From Photobacterium lipolyticum (lineage in GTDB: Bacteria; Pseudomonadota; Gammaproteobacteria; Enterobacterales; Vibrionaceae), in contig NZ_PYMC01000003.1 in the NCBI RefSeq assembly GCF_003026475.1, forward strand, positions 427,299-491,298: a stretch of 64,000 nt of DNA, given 5' to 3'. Position 1 is the first letter of the stretch. Every line of letters starts with the position of its first letter. Made by a program: the position numbers and the translations under genes. The notes beneath the pieces are model-generated. The model did no database searches and was not told the DNA's origin. It worked only from the letters and a program-made list of their open reading frames with translations. Below are positions 48,659 to 58,001 of this stretch, in pieces.

Positions 48659-49707
48659 TGTAGTGTATCCATAATTTTGCTTATGACTTGGGTTGAGCCA
48701 CTATCCATTAAAAACAACACATCACATTCGAGATCTAACGATTCAGCGTGATACGTATACTCCACGGTGAAAAGCTCTGATGTGACATCGTCAGTTTCAT
48801 TCCATACCATATATTCTTCCAGAACAATAGGTTGGCGAACTGAAAAGGGGATATTCATTTGTTCAGAAAGTGCAACAAGAAACGATGACACCATTAAATT
48901 TGCTATATCTATTACAATTTCGTTCTTGTGCTCATCCATCTGACTAAAACCTAAACGCTCACCAAAAACGGCTATGTCTTTACCTCGTAAACAAACCAGT
49001 GCTTCACCGTGAATCCCCCCTCCAACAAAGCGCTGTGCAATCGCAATCGAATTTCCGTTATTCTTTATATCGGTAATGGCCATTGCCAACTCCCCTACTC
49101 CCATATGGGCAACATTGGGTAATGGCATCTTAATAAACTCACCGAAATGATCAGAAATGATCGCGGCACCACGCCCTAAAGCCACGTTAGCAACTTCTTT
49201 AAAAATACTTATATAATCAAGTTCTTGCTCTGCCAAATGTACGGATAGATCCACCGAACGGGCAGTAATGCCGAGCTCTGCAAGTAACGTCGTGAATTGT
49301 TCGGGAGCAAAAGGTTTCGCTAAAAAATGATCGGCACCAAGTTCGATACAGCGTTTAATGGCCTGCTTTTGCACATCGGCGGATAAAATTATAATTTTTG
49401 TATCATAATCACGTACAGGCAATGATCTCAGTACTTCAAAGCCGTCCATTACTGGCATCGTCAGATCTAAAAACATCACATCAATATTATGCTGACTCAA
49501 ACACTCAAGCCCCGCCTTACCGTCTTCGGCATAATGCAGGTTCAGTCCGTCGTCTTCAGGTAACAAACGTAAAATTGCTTTGTGCACTAATGTTGAGTCA
49601 TCGCAGATGAGTATGTTCTTCGTAATTATCACTAGCCGAGTGCGCCTCTGGATGTCATATCGTAAAAAAACCTTATAATAATCGATTGATCTATCATTCA
49701 TAATCAC
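48655..49707 (-). CDS. Response regulator with CheC/CheX-like output domain
   Basis: A 350-residue two-domain protein. The receiver domain (about 31-145) has the acidic pair in ICDDST, the phosphorylated aspartate in FLDLTMP, the switch serine in ILSAD and the lysine in LAKPF. The rest resembles the CheC/CheX/FliY family: KEVANVALGRGAA near residue 170 holds the ExxN phosphatase motif, and IDIANLMVSS near 270 holds a DxxN variant. It may dephosphorylate receivers, perhaps its own. The first 25 residues look untranslated; a GTG at 49632 is a good alternative start. It is coupled to the PAS-GGDEF gene. Confidence 0.82.
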   Translation of the reverse strand: MIMNDRSIDYYKVFLRYDIQRRTRLVIITKNILICDDSTLVHKAILRLLPEDDGLNLHYAEDGKAGLECLSQHNIDVMFLDLTMPVMDGFEVLRSLPVRDYDTKIIILSADVQKQAIKRCIELGADHFLAKPFAPEQFTTLLAELGITARSVDLSVHLAEQELDYISIFKEVANVALGRGAAIISDHFGEFIKMPLPNVAHMGVGELAMAITDIKNNGNSIAIAQRFVGGGIHGEALVCLRGKDIAVFGERLGFSQMDEHKNEIVIDIANLMVSSFLVALSEQMNIPFSVRQPIVLEEYMVWNETDDVTSELFTVEYTYHAESLDLECDVLFLMDSGSTQVISKIMDTLH

Positions 49708-49785
49708 TACGTATGAAAATTATTGAATAAGTGACATAGATCTTCTTTTACTGTTTTCCATATTATTATTTTTTATAAACACACC

Positions 49786-49911
49786 ATGAAATATAATGCT
49801 TATTATTCTCTAAACCAGTGGTTTCGCCATGGGAACAAGAATTGCTCAAAACGTAAAGTGCCTTATCTGCGTATTGAAGAAGAAAACGGCGATGTTCAGT
49901 GGATGCTCTGA
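49786..49911 (+). CDS. Possible small gene, 41 residues
   Basis: A short frame with a balanced, protein-like composition (starts MKYNAYYSLNQWFRHG, ends NGDVQWML). It lies in the 424-base gap between the divergent signalling genes. No ribosome site precedes the ATG, so it may be a remnant of a larger gene. I do not recognise a family. The rest of the gap (49912-50131) shows no other structure. Confidence 0.3.
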   Translation: MKYNAYYSLNQWFRHGNKNCSKRKVPYLRIEEENGDVQWML

Positions 49912-50131
49912 ATCCAATGACATCATTGCACATTTAGGAAATCGCTTCGCCTAACGCTCACCAGGTAACTTCTGATAGGAAGACAAAAACATCGAATCAG
50001 TGAGCCATCTCTACTACTTCAATTTATAGCGGTGCATTTTATGGTATTTAGTGACACACTGTTTTTAACTTTATAACTAGCTAGTTTTACGCCAACAATT
50101 AAGTTAGCTGCACGCTGACACGGGACAATGA

Positions 50132-50812
50132 ATGAAACGAACCAAAACCATTTCCACAGACGATATCCTGCTTAAACTTTGTCAGTCCTTTTCAAATGTT
50201 TTATCAAAAGCAACCGATAGCCAGATTAACTATTCTGCTATGGTTCAAAAAATCAACAAAACCAGCCTGAAGCCTGATATTGGCTGTTTTGTACTATTTG
50301 ATGGCGGTTTCACAGGCCTCGTCGTGAGTAACTTTTCTCAACAGGCGGCACTTGAGCTTTACAAAGAATACATGTTGAAAATGGGGATCTCAGAAGATGA
50401 ATTAGCAATTCACCATACTTCTGATGAAGTTGCTGATGTGCTTGGTGAATTAATGAACCAGGTTGTTGGCGATTTTACCAGCAAGATACGCCGAGAATTG
50501 AATATTTCGATTTCTCAAAATCAACCAAAAATGCTGGCTTTGAATAAGCAAATTCTATTATCAGTTGATACTAACTTAGATCGTCCTCAGGCACGACGTG
50601 TCAGCTTTACAACTGAAAAAAACAACATTTTCTATCTCGAACTGGCTATGGATAAGACTGAATTTATCCAACTTGAAGAATTTGAACAACATACTGAAGT
50701 TGATCCGGATACTATTTTCGACAATGCAAAAAAGAGTCAACAAGACATCGCAGCACAATCTGCAGCGAATCAAGACGTGGATTTAGATCTGCTTGATGAG
50801 CTCGGTATTTAA
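50132..50812 (+). CDS. DUF3334 family protein, CheX-like
   Basis: A 226-residue soluble protein of the DUF3334 family, restricted mostly to Vibrio relatives. The middle part (GCFVLFDGGFTGLVV through VADVLGELMNQVVGDF) reads like a CheX/CheC fold, and GELMN near residue 105 has the ExxN motif used by those phosphatases. The C-terminus is acidic and ends LDLDLLDELGI, a short hydrophobic peptide that could dock a partner. It is divergent from the response regulator with the same kind of domain. The biochemical role is inferred, not known. Confidence 0.8.
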   Translation: MKRTKTISTDDILLKLCQSFSNVLSKATDSQINYSAMVQKINKTSLKPDIGCFVLFDGGFTGLVVSNFSQQAALELYKEYMLKMGISEDELAIHHTSDEVADVLGELMNQVVGDFTSKIRRELNISISQNQPKMLALNKQILLSVDTNLDRPQARRVSFTTEKNNIFYLELAMDKTEFIQLEEFEQHTEVDPDTIFDNAKKSQQDIAAQSAANQDVDLDLLDELGI

Positions 50813-50818
50813 TTTATC

Positions 50819-50847
50819 GTTAAGAGGCACCTTAAGTGCCTCTTATT
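50819..50847 (+). terminator. Terminator of the DUF3334 gene
   Basis: TAAGAGGCAC (50821-50830) pairs with GTGCCTCTTA (50836-50845), then TTT. Confidence 0.82.
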
Positions 50848-50926
50848 TCTGCCTGTCATATACCCAAAAGAAGATTCGTTTTGCTAGACTTTATTGAATC
50901 ACCCATGCTTTCAAGAGGTATGTTTC

Positions 50927-52015
50927 ATGCAGAACCCACGTGACAAACCCAAGATGAGCTCGCAGCTATTCTCTGCTGTTGCACCGTTTCTGACAATCAT
51001 TATTCCTTCTGTATTCATCTCACCTTCTGTACTGGCAGAGAAAATCACTTATGCCGAACTTAAACGTGGAGATGTCATCACGGTGAATCTTGATCAACTC
51101 CTCCCCACCCAATCAGTGCTTGCCTATGACAAAGAATTTTCAAACCTAGGGCGTTATGCCGAAAACCTTAAATTTATGTACGACGATCTTTGCCAGGTCA
51201 ATGGTGCAAAAGGTATAAAAAAATGGACGGAGGATTCACTCCCCACCGATATGAACTCATATCAATGTATTGATAAACCAGGCAAGCACATTGATGATCT
51301 GTCAACCGTCATAGTTGGCCCTGAAAAAGGAGTACTCTATCTAACAAACAACCACCATATATTATCAACTTTTTGGGATATGCCTAATGGTGGCACCAGC
51401 GTACCTGTCGTGCTTAAGGTAGAATACAATCTGCTGGATTCTGGTGATGATTTCTGGCCTGAAATGCTTAACGATAAAGAGGTATGGCTCTATGATAGCA
51501 AAGGCAAAAAAATCAAATCAAAAGACCTGCCTGAATATCTAGGCTCCAAGCAGTTGAAACATGATAAGTACCTTTCTTTAGTCTATTTCCTCAAGGGCAT
51601 TAGCTACGAAACATCTAAACCAAAGAATGAGATCCCTTTCCTCGAACTCTACTGGTCTCAAGTTTTACGTAAACAAATGAAGATATCTGAATACGATCTC
51701 AATATTCCTGATGAGTATGCGATGGCATTGACCGAAGCAGCAACCGTGATGGTCGATTTGAAATCTGATGCCATTATCGGAAAATCAAATAAAACAGCCA
51801 AAGAAATGGGACAGCTGAGCCAAGTCAACACCAAAGCACTCGAAGCTTTGTTGACTGACAGTAAATCCAAATGGCACTATGCGATGGCCTATCGGCTAGC
51901 CAAAAAAGAAAAGACAACTCCGAAAAGCTTATTGAACGATAAGAAAGAGTTACCAGAAGAAAGCGCTAAAGAAAATGATAAAGCAGCGCCAGAAGAGAAA
52001 GAGATTAAGAAGTGA
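50927..52015 (+). CDS. Exported protein with ParB-like nuclease (ParBc_2) domain
   Basis: From the start used here (AAGAGG eight bases upstream) the protein has 362 residues. A signal-peptide-like stretch (FSAVAPFLTIIIPSVFISPSVLA, likely cut before EKITY) opens it. The following domain (about 35-150) matches the ParB/sulfiredoxin-like ParBc_2 family: ITVNLDQLLPTQSVLAYDKE at its start and the histidine motif LTNNHHILSTFW. The C-terminal tail is a lysine/glutamate-rich low-complexity region. Members are exported and their activity is unsettled. It is a single gene, unlinked to chromosome partitioning. Confidence 0.8.
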   Translation: MQNPRDKPKMSSQLFSAVAPFLTIIIPSVFISPSVLAEKITYAELKRGDVITVNLDQLLPTQSVLAYDKEFSNLGRYAENLKFMYDDLCQVNGAKGIKKWTEDSLPTDMNSYQCIDKPGKHIDDLSTVIVGPEKGVLYLTNNHHILSTFWDMPNGGTSVPVVLKVEYNLLDSGDDFWPEMLNDKEVWLYDSKGKKIKSKDLPEYLGSKQLKHDKYLSLVYFLKGISYETSKPKNEIPFLELYWSQVLRKQMKISEYDLNIPDEYAMALTEAATVMVDLKSDAIIGKSNKTAKEMGQLSQVNTKALEALLTDSKSKWHYAMAYRLAKKEKTTPKSLLNDKKELPEESAKENDKAAPEEKEIKK

Positions 52016-52090
52016 CGCTCGGTATTTCAGAAATCATTGAGTATTAGCGTTACCGGAGAGATGACACTTGACGGTGTATGTAGACACTGA

Positions 52091-52127
52091 TTAAAGATCA
52101 ACTGCAATAATGCAACTGATCTTTTTT
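52091..52127 (+). terminator. Terminator of the ParBc_2 gene
   Basis: AAAGATCA (52093-52100) pairs with TGATCTTT (52117-52124), extended inside by TGCA/TGCA. A T run follows on the plus strand. Confidence 0.75.
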
Positions 52128-52133
52128 GCCAAT

Positions 52134-52322
52134 TTAGTTCATCAATTCACCGAGGCCTACTTGTGGCGTGCCATCATCTGTATAACTAATTTCGCACTTT
52201 ACGATCTCCCCCAGAGTCTCAACGTGCGTATAATCGTCATTTGCGAATTTTATTGCCGCTGGAGAGCTTAACCATTCACCATAACCACACAAGTCCGCCC
52301 AGCTTATCTTCATAACTTTCAT
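52134..52322 (-). CDS. Small hypothetical protein, 62 residues
   Basis: A 62-residue soluble protein with no family I can name. The composition (ISWADLCGYGEWLSSPAAIK, then acidic and strand-like) looks protein-like, and AAAAGGATTAATTATC precedes the ATG. It is convergent with the ParBc_2 gene and shares its terminator region. A 7-bp inverted repeat at 52377-52396 lies about 55 bases upstream and may be an operator. Confidence 0.55.
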   Translation of the reverse strand: MKVMKISWADLCGYGEWLSSPAAIKFANDDYTHVETLGEIVKCEISYTDDGTPQVGLGELMN

Positions 52323-52713
52323 GATAATTAATCCTTTTCGGAAGGTTCAACTAATACAATAACGACAATTGGCATATTGTCATGCCGATATGACAACCAT
52401 CCCATATAATTGAGATATATAGATCTATTCGTATGATTTCTCAAAATTAGTAACAGGTAATTTTGTGTAACAGATCAATATTACGTTCAAAATCGGCAGC
52501 TTATTACCAGCCCAACATCTGGCAACGAGGACTTAATCTGGGCTGCCTTTAATTCTGCCCATGTGCGTCTGTTATATTTGTAAACAACTACGGGTAAATA
52601 TGATCTCGTTAAGAGTTACATTTGCTTATAAAAAAAGACTTGCACTGATCAAGTAATCAACATCGAATGAATGCATTTACGCGCATATATTTAGTTGATA
52701 TAAAGAATATACA
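52323..52713. other. Intergenic region, 391 bases
   Basis: It holds an inverted repeat TTGTCAT-GCCGAT-ATGACAA (52377-52396) near the 62-residue gene. No gene or RNA is evident in the rest. Confidence 0.4.
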
Positions 52714-53646
52714 ATGAAGTGGTTTGTTCGAATTGGTGTTGGTTTGATCGGCTTGTTGGTGCTGTTAGTAGGAGTGGTGCTGGTACTACCGGCATCGGAA
52801 ATACCGAAACCGGATGGCGCCACAAGGTTGGTATCACTGAGTTTGAAGTCACCGAAGGTGACCAGTTTGTTCATGTCACGGCCTGGTATCCGGCGAACGC
52901 AAGTGCTGATGGTGAACGATTAACTTATATGCCAGCGTACCTAGCCGCAGCATTAGGCGCACAACAGGGGTTCCCGGGCGAGCTGATGACGGATGAGCGT
53001 CCGACAGAATCAATCATTAATGCTCAGGTGCTGACCGGACAACACCTGTACTTCTCTTCGATCACGGTTATGGCTCCTTTGCTCAACAGAACTTAACCAA
53101 TATGGAGCAGCTTGCAAGTCATGGCTTTATCATACTGGCATTAGGCCATCCCGGTCATAGTCTGATTGTTAAACGGATCAACGGTGATTTAGTACCTCAG
53201 CAGAGCTGAGTTGCTATCAGCGCGGACGATTTCAATGTTGAAATGTCAAACAATATTTCGACACATTATGATCGTTTACGTCACAGCCAATCTTTGGCTG
53301 AATGGCAGCAACAAATGCAGCAGTATGAACAGTCTATTATGAGCAATGCGATTATCAGTTTTCAGGCATGGCTGAATAATAATCAGCGGTTACTTGACGC
53401 ACTGCCAGATATTGCCAGTGGTGAACAACAAACACTATTAACCGGACACTTGGATCTCGACAAACTGGCAGCATTGGGTCACTCGTTCGGTGGTTCCATA
53501 GCTTCACACTTGGCAATGAACGATGAGCGGGTTAAAGCTGGTTTCAAAACGCAAGCAATGCATTGCTTGTACAGTTTTTCCATCAGCACCTGAGAGAAGG
53601 CCAACCATTGCTTGCGCCTGAAGGTGTTGAGCTACGGCTGTACTAA
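52714..53646 (+). pseudogene. Broken alpha/beta hydrolase (PAF-acetylhydrolase/dienelactone hydrolase type)
   Basis: Pieces of one hydrolase can be read in order across different frames. An N-terminal membrane helix (FVRIGVGLIGLLVLLVGVVL) comes first. After a frameshift near 52817 comes KVGITEFEVTEGDQFVHV...AWYPANA. A second frameshift near 53065 leads to LLFDHGYGSFAQQN and HPGHSLIV. An in-frame TGA at 53207 is followed by the nucleophile elbow GHSFGGS, and the tail shifts frame again after VKAGFK, with residues probably lost. At least three frame breaks and one stop make the gene dead. Confidence 0.85.
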
Positions 53647-53910
53647 AAGAGCACATGTAATACCAACTCTATTAATTATATAACAATTCAGAATACCACT
53701 GGGAGTCAAGTTCAAGGATAGCGATTGATTGAAGAGTGGTTCTCTTTTGAAATCGCTGCCCCGCCACTTTAGGTTCAGCCGTAACAAACCTCAAATTATC
53801 ACTAAAGATTATGGCAGGTTCAAAAGTCTATCTGTCAGTTCTTGGTATTGATTATTACTGATGAGCAAGGATAATAACATTCATTGTTCATATTACTAAT
53901 GTTGCCTGTA

Positions 53911-54594
53911 ATGCGCCTTGATAAATTTATTTGTAAAAGTACCACGCTAACCAGAGTTGAAGCAACGCATGTGATTAATGCAGGGAATGTAATAGTAAAT
54001 GGTAATGTGATTGAAAGCGAATCAACTCAAGTTCATGAAAACAATACCATTACTCTTAATGGCGAAAAGCTGATTTCGCGCAGTTCACGTTACATAATGA
54101 TGCATAAACCTCTTAATACCATTTGCTCAAACGTTGATGAGGTTTATCCGTCTTTATTCAATTATATTGATATCGAGAATGCATCTGAAATGCATATAGC
54201 AGGTCGCTTAGATGCTGATACCACAGGGTTGGTGTTGGTAACTGATGATGGTCGCTGGTCATTCAATATCATCACGCCGAATAAAAAATGTGAAAAGGTT
54301 TACCGTGTTGGTTTGCGTGACTCTATCACTGATGATGTTGCTTTAAAATTTAAAAAGGGTGTCCAGTTACAAGGTGAAGAAAAACTGACTTTACCGGCTA
54401 AATTAGAAATTGTGAATCCAAAAGAAGTCCTTTTAACGATTACCGAAGGCAAATACCATCAAGTTAAACGTATGTTTTCAGCAGTAGGTAATCGAGTTGT
54501 GTCATTACACCGTGAAAAGATAGGTGACGTAAGTCTAGATATTGAACTCGGTCAATGGCGTTACTTAACGGCCGGTGAAGTAGAGTCCTTTTAA
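53911..54594 (+). CDS. rsuA: 16S rRNA pseudouridine-516 synthase RsuA
   Basis: RsuA converts uridine 516 of 16S rRNA to pseudouridine. The 227 residues have an N-terminal S4 RNA-binding domain (MRLDKFICKSTTLTRVEA) and the catalytic domain with the active aspartate in GRLDADTTGLVLVTDDG. The late motif YHQVKRMFSAVGNRVVSLHR is also present. The frame continues upstream to a TTG, but MRLDKF is the usual N-terminus of the family. An ATG four codons earlier is possible. No strong ribosome site is seen. It lies after the hydrolase pseudogene, outside its usual context. Confidence 0.9.
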   Translation: MRLDKFICKSTTLTRVEATHVINAGNVIVNGNVIESESTQVHENNTITLNGEKLISRSSRYIMMHKPLNTICSNVDEVYPSLFNYIDIENASEMHIAGRLDADTTGLVLVTDDGRWSFNIITPNKKCEKVYRVGLRDSITDDVALKFKKGVQLQGEEKLTLPAKLEIVNPKEVLLTITEGKYHQVKRMFSAVGNRVVSLHREKIGDVSLDIELGQWRYLTAGEVESF

Positions 54595-54653
54595 ATTGCA
54601 AAGATGATGAGGTGTCAATTTCGAAGGTTGTATTATTTAAATGAAATCAGGTG

Positions 54654-54776
54654 ATGGGTTACACACGCCATTGTCGGTTTGGTTATTTTACTAAAGCAAA
54701 AGGTGAATTTGTTGCCGAAATGGTGCTTGTGGAGAAAGATGGTCGATTTCTCGTTGACCATGCGATGGTGTTCTAG
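54654..54776 (+). pseudogene. Possible C-terminal gene fragment, 40 residues
   Basis: The frame reads MGYTRHCRFGYFTKAKGEFV and on to VDHAMVF before a TAG. It has the look of a protein C-terminus but no upstream part, so it is probably a remnant. The surrounding gap of 294 bases (54595-54888) holds nothing else clear. Confidence 0.25.
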
Positions 54777-54888
54777 ACTATTAACATAGTAGCCCACTTC
54801 TACGTCAAATAAACTCAGTCTGAATCCTGCAAGGTGAAATCATTTAGGGTCGTAGTTAAATAGGATTCCCACATTAAGGATTAAATAT

Positions 54889-55314
54889 ATGAAGAACTTT
54901 GTTTCAGGAGAATCAAGCTGCCTATGCGGAAGCGTAAAAATAAAAGCAAACACTATCTGTCCTGAAATCACAGTGTGTCATTGTGATATGTGCAGAAAAT
55001 GGGGAGGAGGACCGGCCCTCGCACTACATTGCGGAACAGAGATAGAAATAGATGGGAGTGACAAGCTAAAAATATACGATTCATCTGATTGGGCAGAGAG
55101 AGGATTCTGTGAGAACTGCGGCACACATCTATTTTATAGAATAAAGGGAACTGGCGAATATAGTATCCCGGCAGGATTCTTTCCCAATTTAAAAGGGCTG
55201 AAAATTGAAATGCAGTATTTCAGCGATCAAAGGCCCGATTATTATTGCTTCGCGAACCAAAGTAAAGAAATGACAGCAGCAGAAGTATTCGCCAAATATT
55301 CTCCTCCTGAGTAG
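54889..55314 (+). CDS. GFA family zinc protein (CENP-V/GFA domain)
   Basis: A 141-residue protein of the GFA family, related to glutathione-dependent formaldehyde-activating enzyme. The zinc cysteines are visible in SCLCGSVK, VCHCDMCRKWGGG and CENCGTHLF. The reaction catalysed by most members is unknown, so no substrate is claimed. The start has ATTAAGGATTAAAT upstream. Its bases are more purine- and A-rich than its neighbours, and it sits in the accessory part of the window, which suggests transfer. Confidence 0.85.
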   Translation: MKNFVSGESSCLCGSVKIKANTICPEITVCHCDMCRKWGGGPALALHCGTEIEIDGSDKLKIYDSSDWAERGFCENCGTHLFYRIKGTGEYSIPAGFFPNLKGLKIEMQYFSDQRPDYYCFANQSKEMTAAEVFAKYSPPE

Positions 55315-55415
55315 GCACTTATCATGCAGGCCAAAAGCACATCATAATGTGGTGCCCTCGCCTTCGTGCAGCCTTCGCGTTGTCAAAAACCCCAGATGAA
55401 ACTCACCATTATAAC

Positions 55416-55871
55416 CTACTGCTTTTTATGATTTTTCATAACAAACGTATCTAGCTTGTTGGCAAAGTTCTGACGATCAGCTTGATTCAACGTCGCAGGG
55501 CCACCTGTTTGAATTCCGCTGCTTCGCATGGTTTCCATAAAGTCACGCATCTGTAAGCGCTGCTTAATCGTGTCTTTGGTGTACATTTCACCACGAGGAT
55601 TTAATGCATGAACCCCATTCGTGATCAATTCATCCGCTAAGGGAATATCTGCGGTGATCACCAAATCCCCTTTTTCAGCTTGCTGAACAATGTGATTATC
55701 TGCCACATCAAAGCCCGCCGGAACTTGTGTTGATCGAATATGTGGTGAAGGCGGTACTCGCACATGGTGGTTTGCAACTAATGTCACCATGATCCCGACT
55801 CGGTTTGCCACACGAAACAAGATCTCTTTAATCACATTCGGACACGCATCAGCATCAACCCAAATCTGCAT
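55416..55871 (-). CDS. yaiI: YaiI/YqxD family protein (DUF188, PIN-like)
   Basis: A 151-residue protein of the UPF0178/DUF188 family, with the hallmark [15 protein letters not shown] at the N-terminus and [10 protein letters not shown] in the middle. The acidic residues suggest a PIN-like nuclease fold, but no activity is established. The ATG used is preceded by AGGAAAGAGTATAAG; a start 14 codons upstream is open but lacks a match to the family. It is a single gene. Confidence 0.9.
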   Translation of the reverse strand: MQIWVDADACPNVIKEILFRVANRVGIMVTLVANHHVRVPPSPHIRSTQVPAGFDVADNHIVQQAEKGDLVITADIPLADELITNGVHALNPRGEMYTKDTIKQRLQMRDFMETMRSSGIQTGGPATLNQADRQNFANKLDTFVMKNHKKQ

Positions 55872-55934
55872 CTTATACTCTTTCCTATTTTGTTCTTCAT
55901 GAGTGAACATCATTTTATACCAATTGGCATAACA

Positions 55935-55971
55935 GACAAAAAAGCCGCCATTAATTAACGGCGGCTTTTTT
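55935..55971 (-). terminator. Terminator of ybiT
   Basis: AAAAAGCCGCC pairs with GGCGGCTTTTT (55960-55970) around a 10-base loop, with T runs on both strands. It lies 64 bases past ybiT. Confidence 0.88.
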
Positions 55972-56034
55972 AGCTTCTATCGTTTGCCCGTATTTGAAAA
56001 CTAATCGTGCAAACCAATAGAGCGGACTAATAGA

Positions 56035-57630
56035 TTAGCCTGTAATACCTTGCTTACGTAGGTACTCTTCGTAAGTACCGTGGAAATCTTCAATGCCATC
56101 TTTTGTGATTTCAAGGATGCGAGTTGCAACCGAAGATACAAATTGACGGTCATGAGATACAAACATTAATGTACCTTTAAAGTTCTCAAGCGCAAGGTTC
56201 AATGCTTCGATAGATTCCATATCCATGTGGTTGGTTGGCTCATCCATCAGAAGGATGTTTGCTTTTTGCATGATTAGCTTACCAAACAACATACGACCTT
56301 GCTCACCACCAGAAATCACTTTTACAGACTTCTTGATGTCATTTTGTGAGAACAGCATACGACCAAGGATACCGCGAACAACTTGCTCGTCGTCACCTTC
56401 TTTCTTCCATTGGCCCATCCAGTCAAGAAGTGTCATATCTTCTTCGAAGTCTGCGCTGTGGTCCTGAGCATAGAAGCCGATATTGTGGTTTTCAGACCAC
56501 TTGATCATGCCTTCCATTGGTTCCATAACACCAGCAAGGGTATTAAGGAAAGTTGATTTACCGATACCATTCTGACCGATGATTGCGATACGCTCGCCCA
56601 CTTCAACCATTAGCTTAACGCCGTTGATTAGAATGTTCTCACCGTAGCCTTGTTTCAGACCTTCCACTTCCAGAGCATTACGGAAAAGCGGTTTTTCCTG
56701 GTCAAAACGAATGAACGGACTTTGACGGCTTGATGCTTTAACTTCGCTAAGCTGGATCTTGTCTAGCTGCTTCTGACGAGATGTCGCTTGTTTTGCTTTC
56801 GATGCGTTAGCAGAGAAACGGCTTACGAACGTCTGAAGTTCAGCCATCTGTGCTTTCTTCTTCGCATTATCAGCATGTAGCTGTTCGCGAGATTGCTCTG
56901 CCGCGATCATGTACTCATCATAGTTACCAGGGAACAGGCGAAGTTCACCGTAATCCAGATCTGCCATGTGAGTACAAACACTGTTTAAGAAGTGACGGTC
57001 GTGCGAGATGATGATCATTGTGCAGTTACGTGCCAACAAGATCTCTTCCAACCAGCTGATTGTGTGGATGTCCAAGTTGTTCGTCGGTTCGTCAAGAAGC
57101 ATTACGTCTGGTTCTGCGAACAGTACCTGCGCAAGAAGAACTCGTACTTTAAGACCCGGTGCAACTTCGCTCATTAGGCCGAAGTGCTGCGATTCAGGAA
57201 TACCAAGGCCTAGCAGTAGTTCACCCGCACGCGCTTCAGCAGAATAACCGTCCATTTCTGCGAATTCTGTTTCTAAATCGCCAACACGCATGCCATCTTC
57301 ATCTGACATTTCAGGTAAAGAATAGATACGGTCACGTTCTTCTTTAACAGTCCAAAGCTCTTTGTGACCCATGATTACGGTATCAACAACAGAAAACTCT
57401 TCGTACGCGAACTGGTCCTGACCCAGTTTAGCCATACGCTCATTTGGATCTAATGAAACAGTACCGCCTGACTGCTCTAATTCGCCGCCAAGGATTTTCA
57501 TGAATGTTGACTTACCACAGCCATTCGCACCGATTAGACCGTAACGGTTACCGCCGCCGAATTTAACTGAAATATTTTCAAACAATGGCTTATCGCCAAA
57601 CTGCATTGTAATGTTAGCTGTAGAAATCAA
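56035..57630 (-). CDS. ybiT: ABC-F translation factor YbiT
   Basis: A 531-residue ABC-F ATPase, a soluble twin-ATPase protein thought to act on stalled ribosomes through the tRNA exit site. Both Walker A loops are present (GANGCGKST and GQNGIGKST) and both Walker B ([12 protein letters not shown] and [12 protein letters not shown]). The first signature is degenerate ([13 protein letters not shown]), as in E. coli YbiT, and the second is [10 protein letters not shown] charged linker (about 240-300) joins the halves. The length equals that of YbiT. It is a single gene with a strong terminator. Confidence 0.93.
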   Translation of the reverse strand: MISTANITMQFGDKPLFENISVKFGGGNRYGLIGANGCGKSTFMKILGGELEQSGGTVSLDPNERMAKLGQDQFAYEEFSVVDTVIMGHKELWTVKEERDRIYSLPEMSDEDGMRVGDLETEFAEMDGYSAEARAGELLLGLGIPESQHFGLMSEVAPGLKVRVLLAQVLFAEPDVMLLDEPTNNLDIHTISWLEEILLARNCTMIIISHDRHFLNSVCTHMADLDYGELRLFPGNYDEYMIAAEQSREQLHADNAKKKAQMAELQTFVSRFSANASKAKQATSRQKQLDKIQLSEVKASSRQSPFIRFDQEKPLFRNALEVEGLKQGYGENILINGVKLMVEVGERIAIIGQNGIGKSTFLNTLAGVMEPMEGMIKWSENHNIGFYAQDHSADFEEDMTLLDWMGQWKKEGDDEQVVRGILGRMLFSQNDIKKSVKVISGGEQGRMLFGKLIMQKANILLMDEPTNHMDMESIEALNLALENFKGTLMFVSHDRQFVSSVATRILEITKDGIEDFHGTYEEYLRKQGITG

Positions 57631-57701
57631 GGTACTGTTCCATAAATAGTATATGTATCAAGCATTAAAAAAGCCGACTTCATCTGCCAGCTTCTTCAAT
57701 T

Positions 57702-58001
57702 TTAATTGCGGCGAAGTATAGCAGGTTTCGTGAACCACATCACTATTAATAATGATTGTTTATCCATCTTTGTAGCCCGCCGCGCAGTGTGGCACAGGGA
57801 GCCGCTTAGATTGGCTGTAGCCCGCCGCGCGGTGTGACAAAGGAAACCGCTTAGATTGGCAATTGGGTATTTGTCAGCAGGCAGCAGTTGGTGCCAGCCG
57901 TCGTCTGACTGGTTTAAGTCAGCGGCCAGTACGGCAACCTTACCGGTACGGTTGGCAGATAAAACTGCCTGAGCGATTTGAGTGCGTTTTGATGTTTTCA
58001 T
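57702..58001 (-). pseudogene. Truncated Mu-like phage gene (protein I type protease N-terminus)
   Basis: The first 48 residues (SKRTQIAQAVLSANRTGKVA, then AADLNQSDDGWHQLLPADKYP) resemble the start of the Mu-like phage protease/scaffold protein I, where the family continues with its catalytic part. Here the frame instead runs into two in-frame copies of a 45-bp repeat that encode ANLSGxLCHTARRAT, then ends. A perfect 10-bp palindrome (58000-58020) lies over the start codon. The phage match is from pattern memory, so it stays tentative. Confidence 0.4.
57771..57860. repeat. Two tandem copies of a 45-bp repeat
   Basis: Copies at 57771-57815 and 57816-57860 begin TGTAGCCCGCCGCGC and end CGCTTAGATTGGC, with a few mismatches between. 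They are GC-richer than the surroundings. Confidence 0.9.

Noticed and set aside
55905..55930. TATACCAATTGG motif, also seen near 45047
   Set aside because: Two short AT-rich matches are not enough to define a repeat family within this window.
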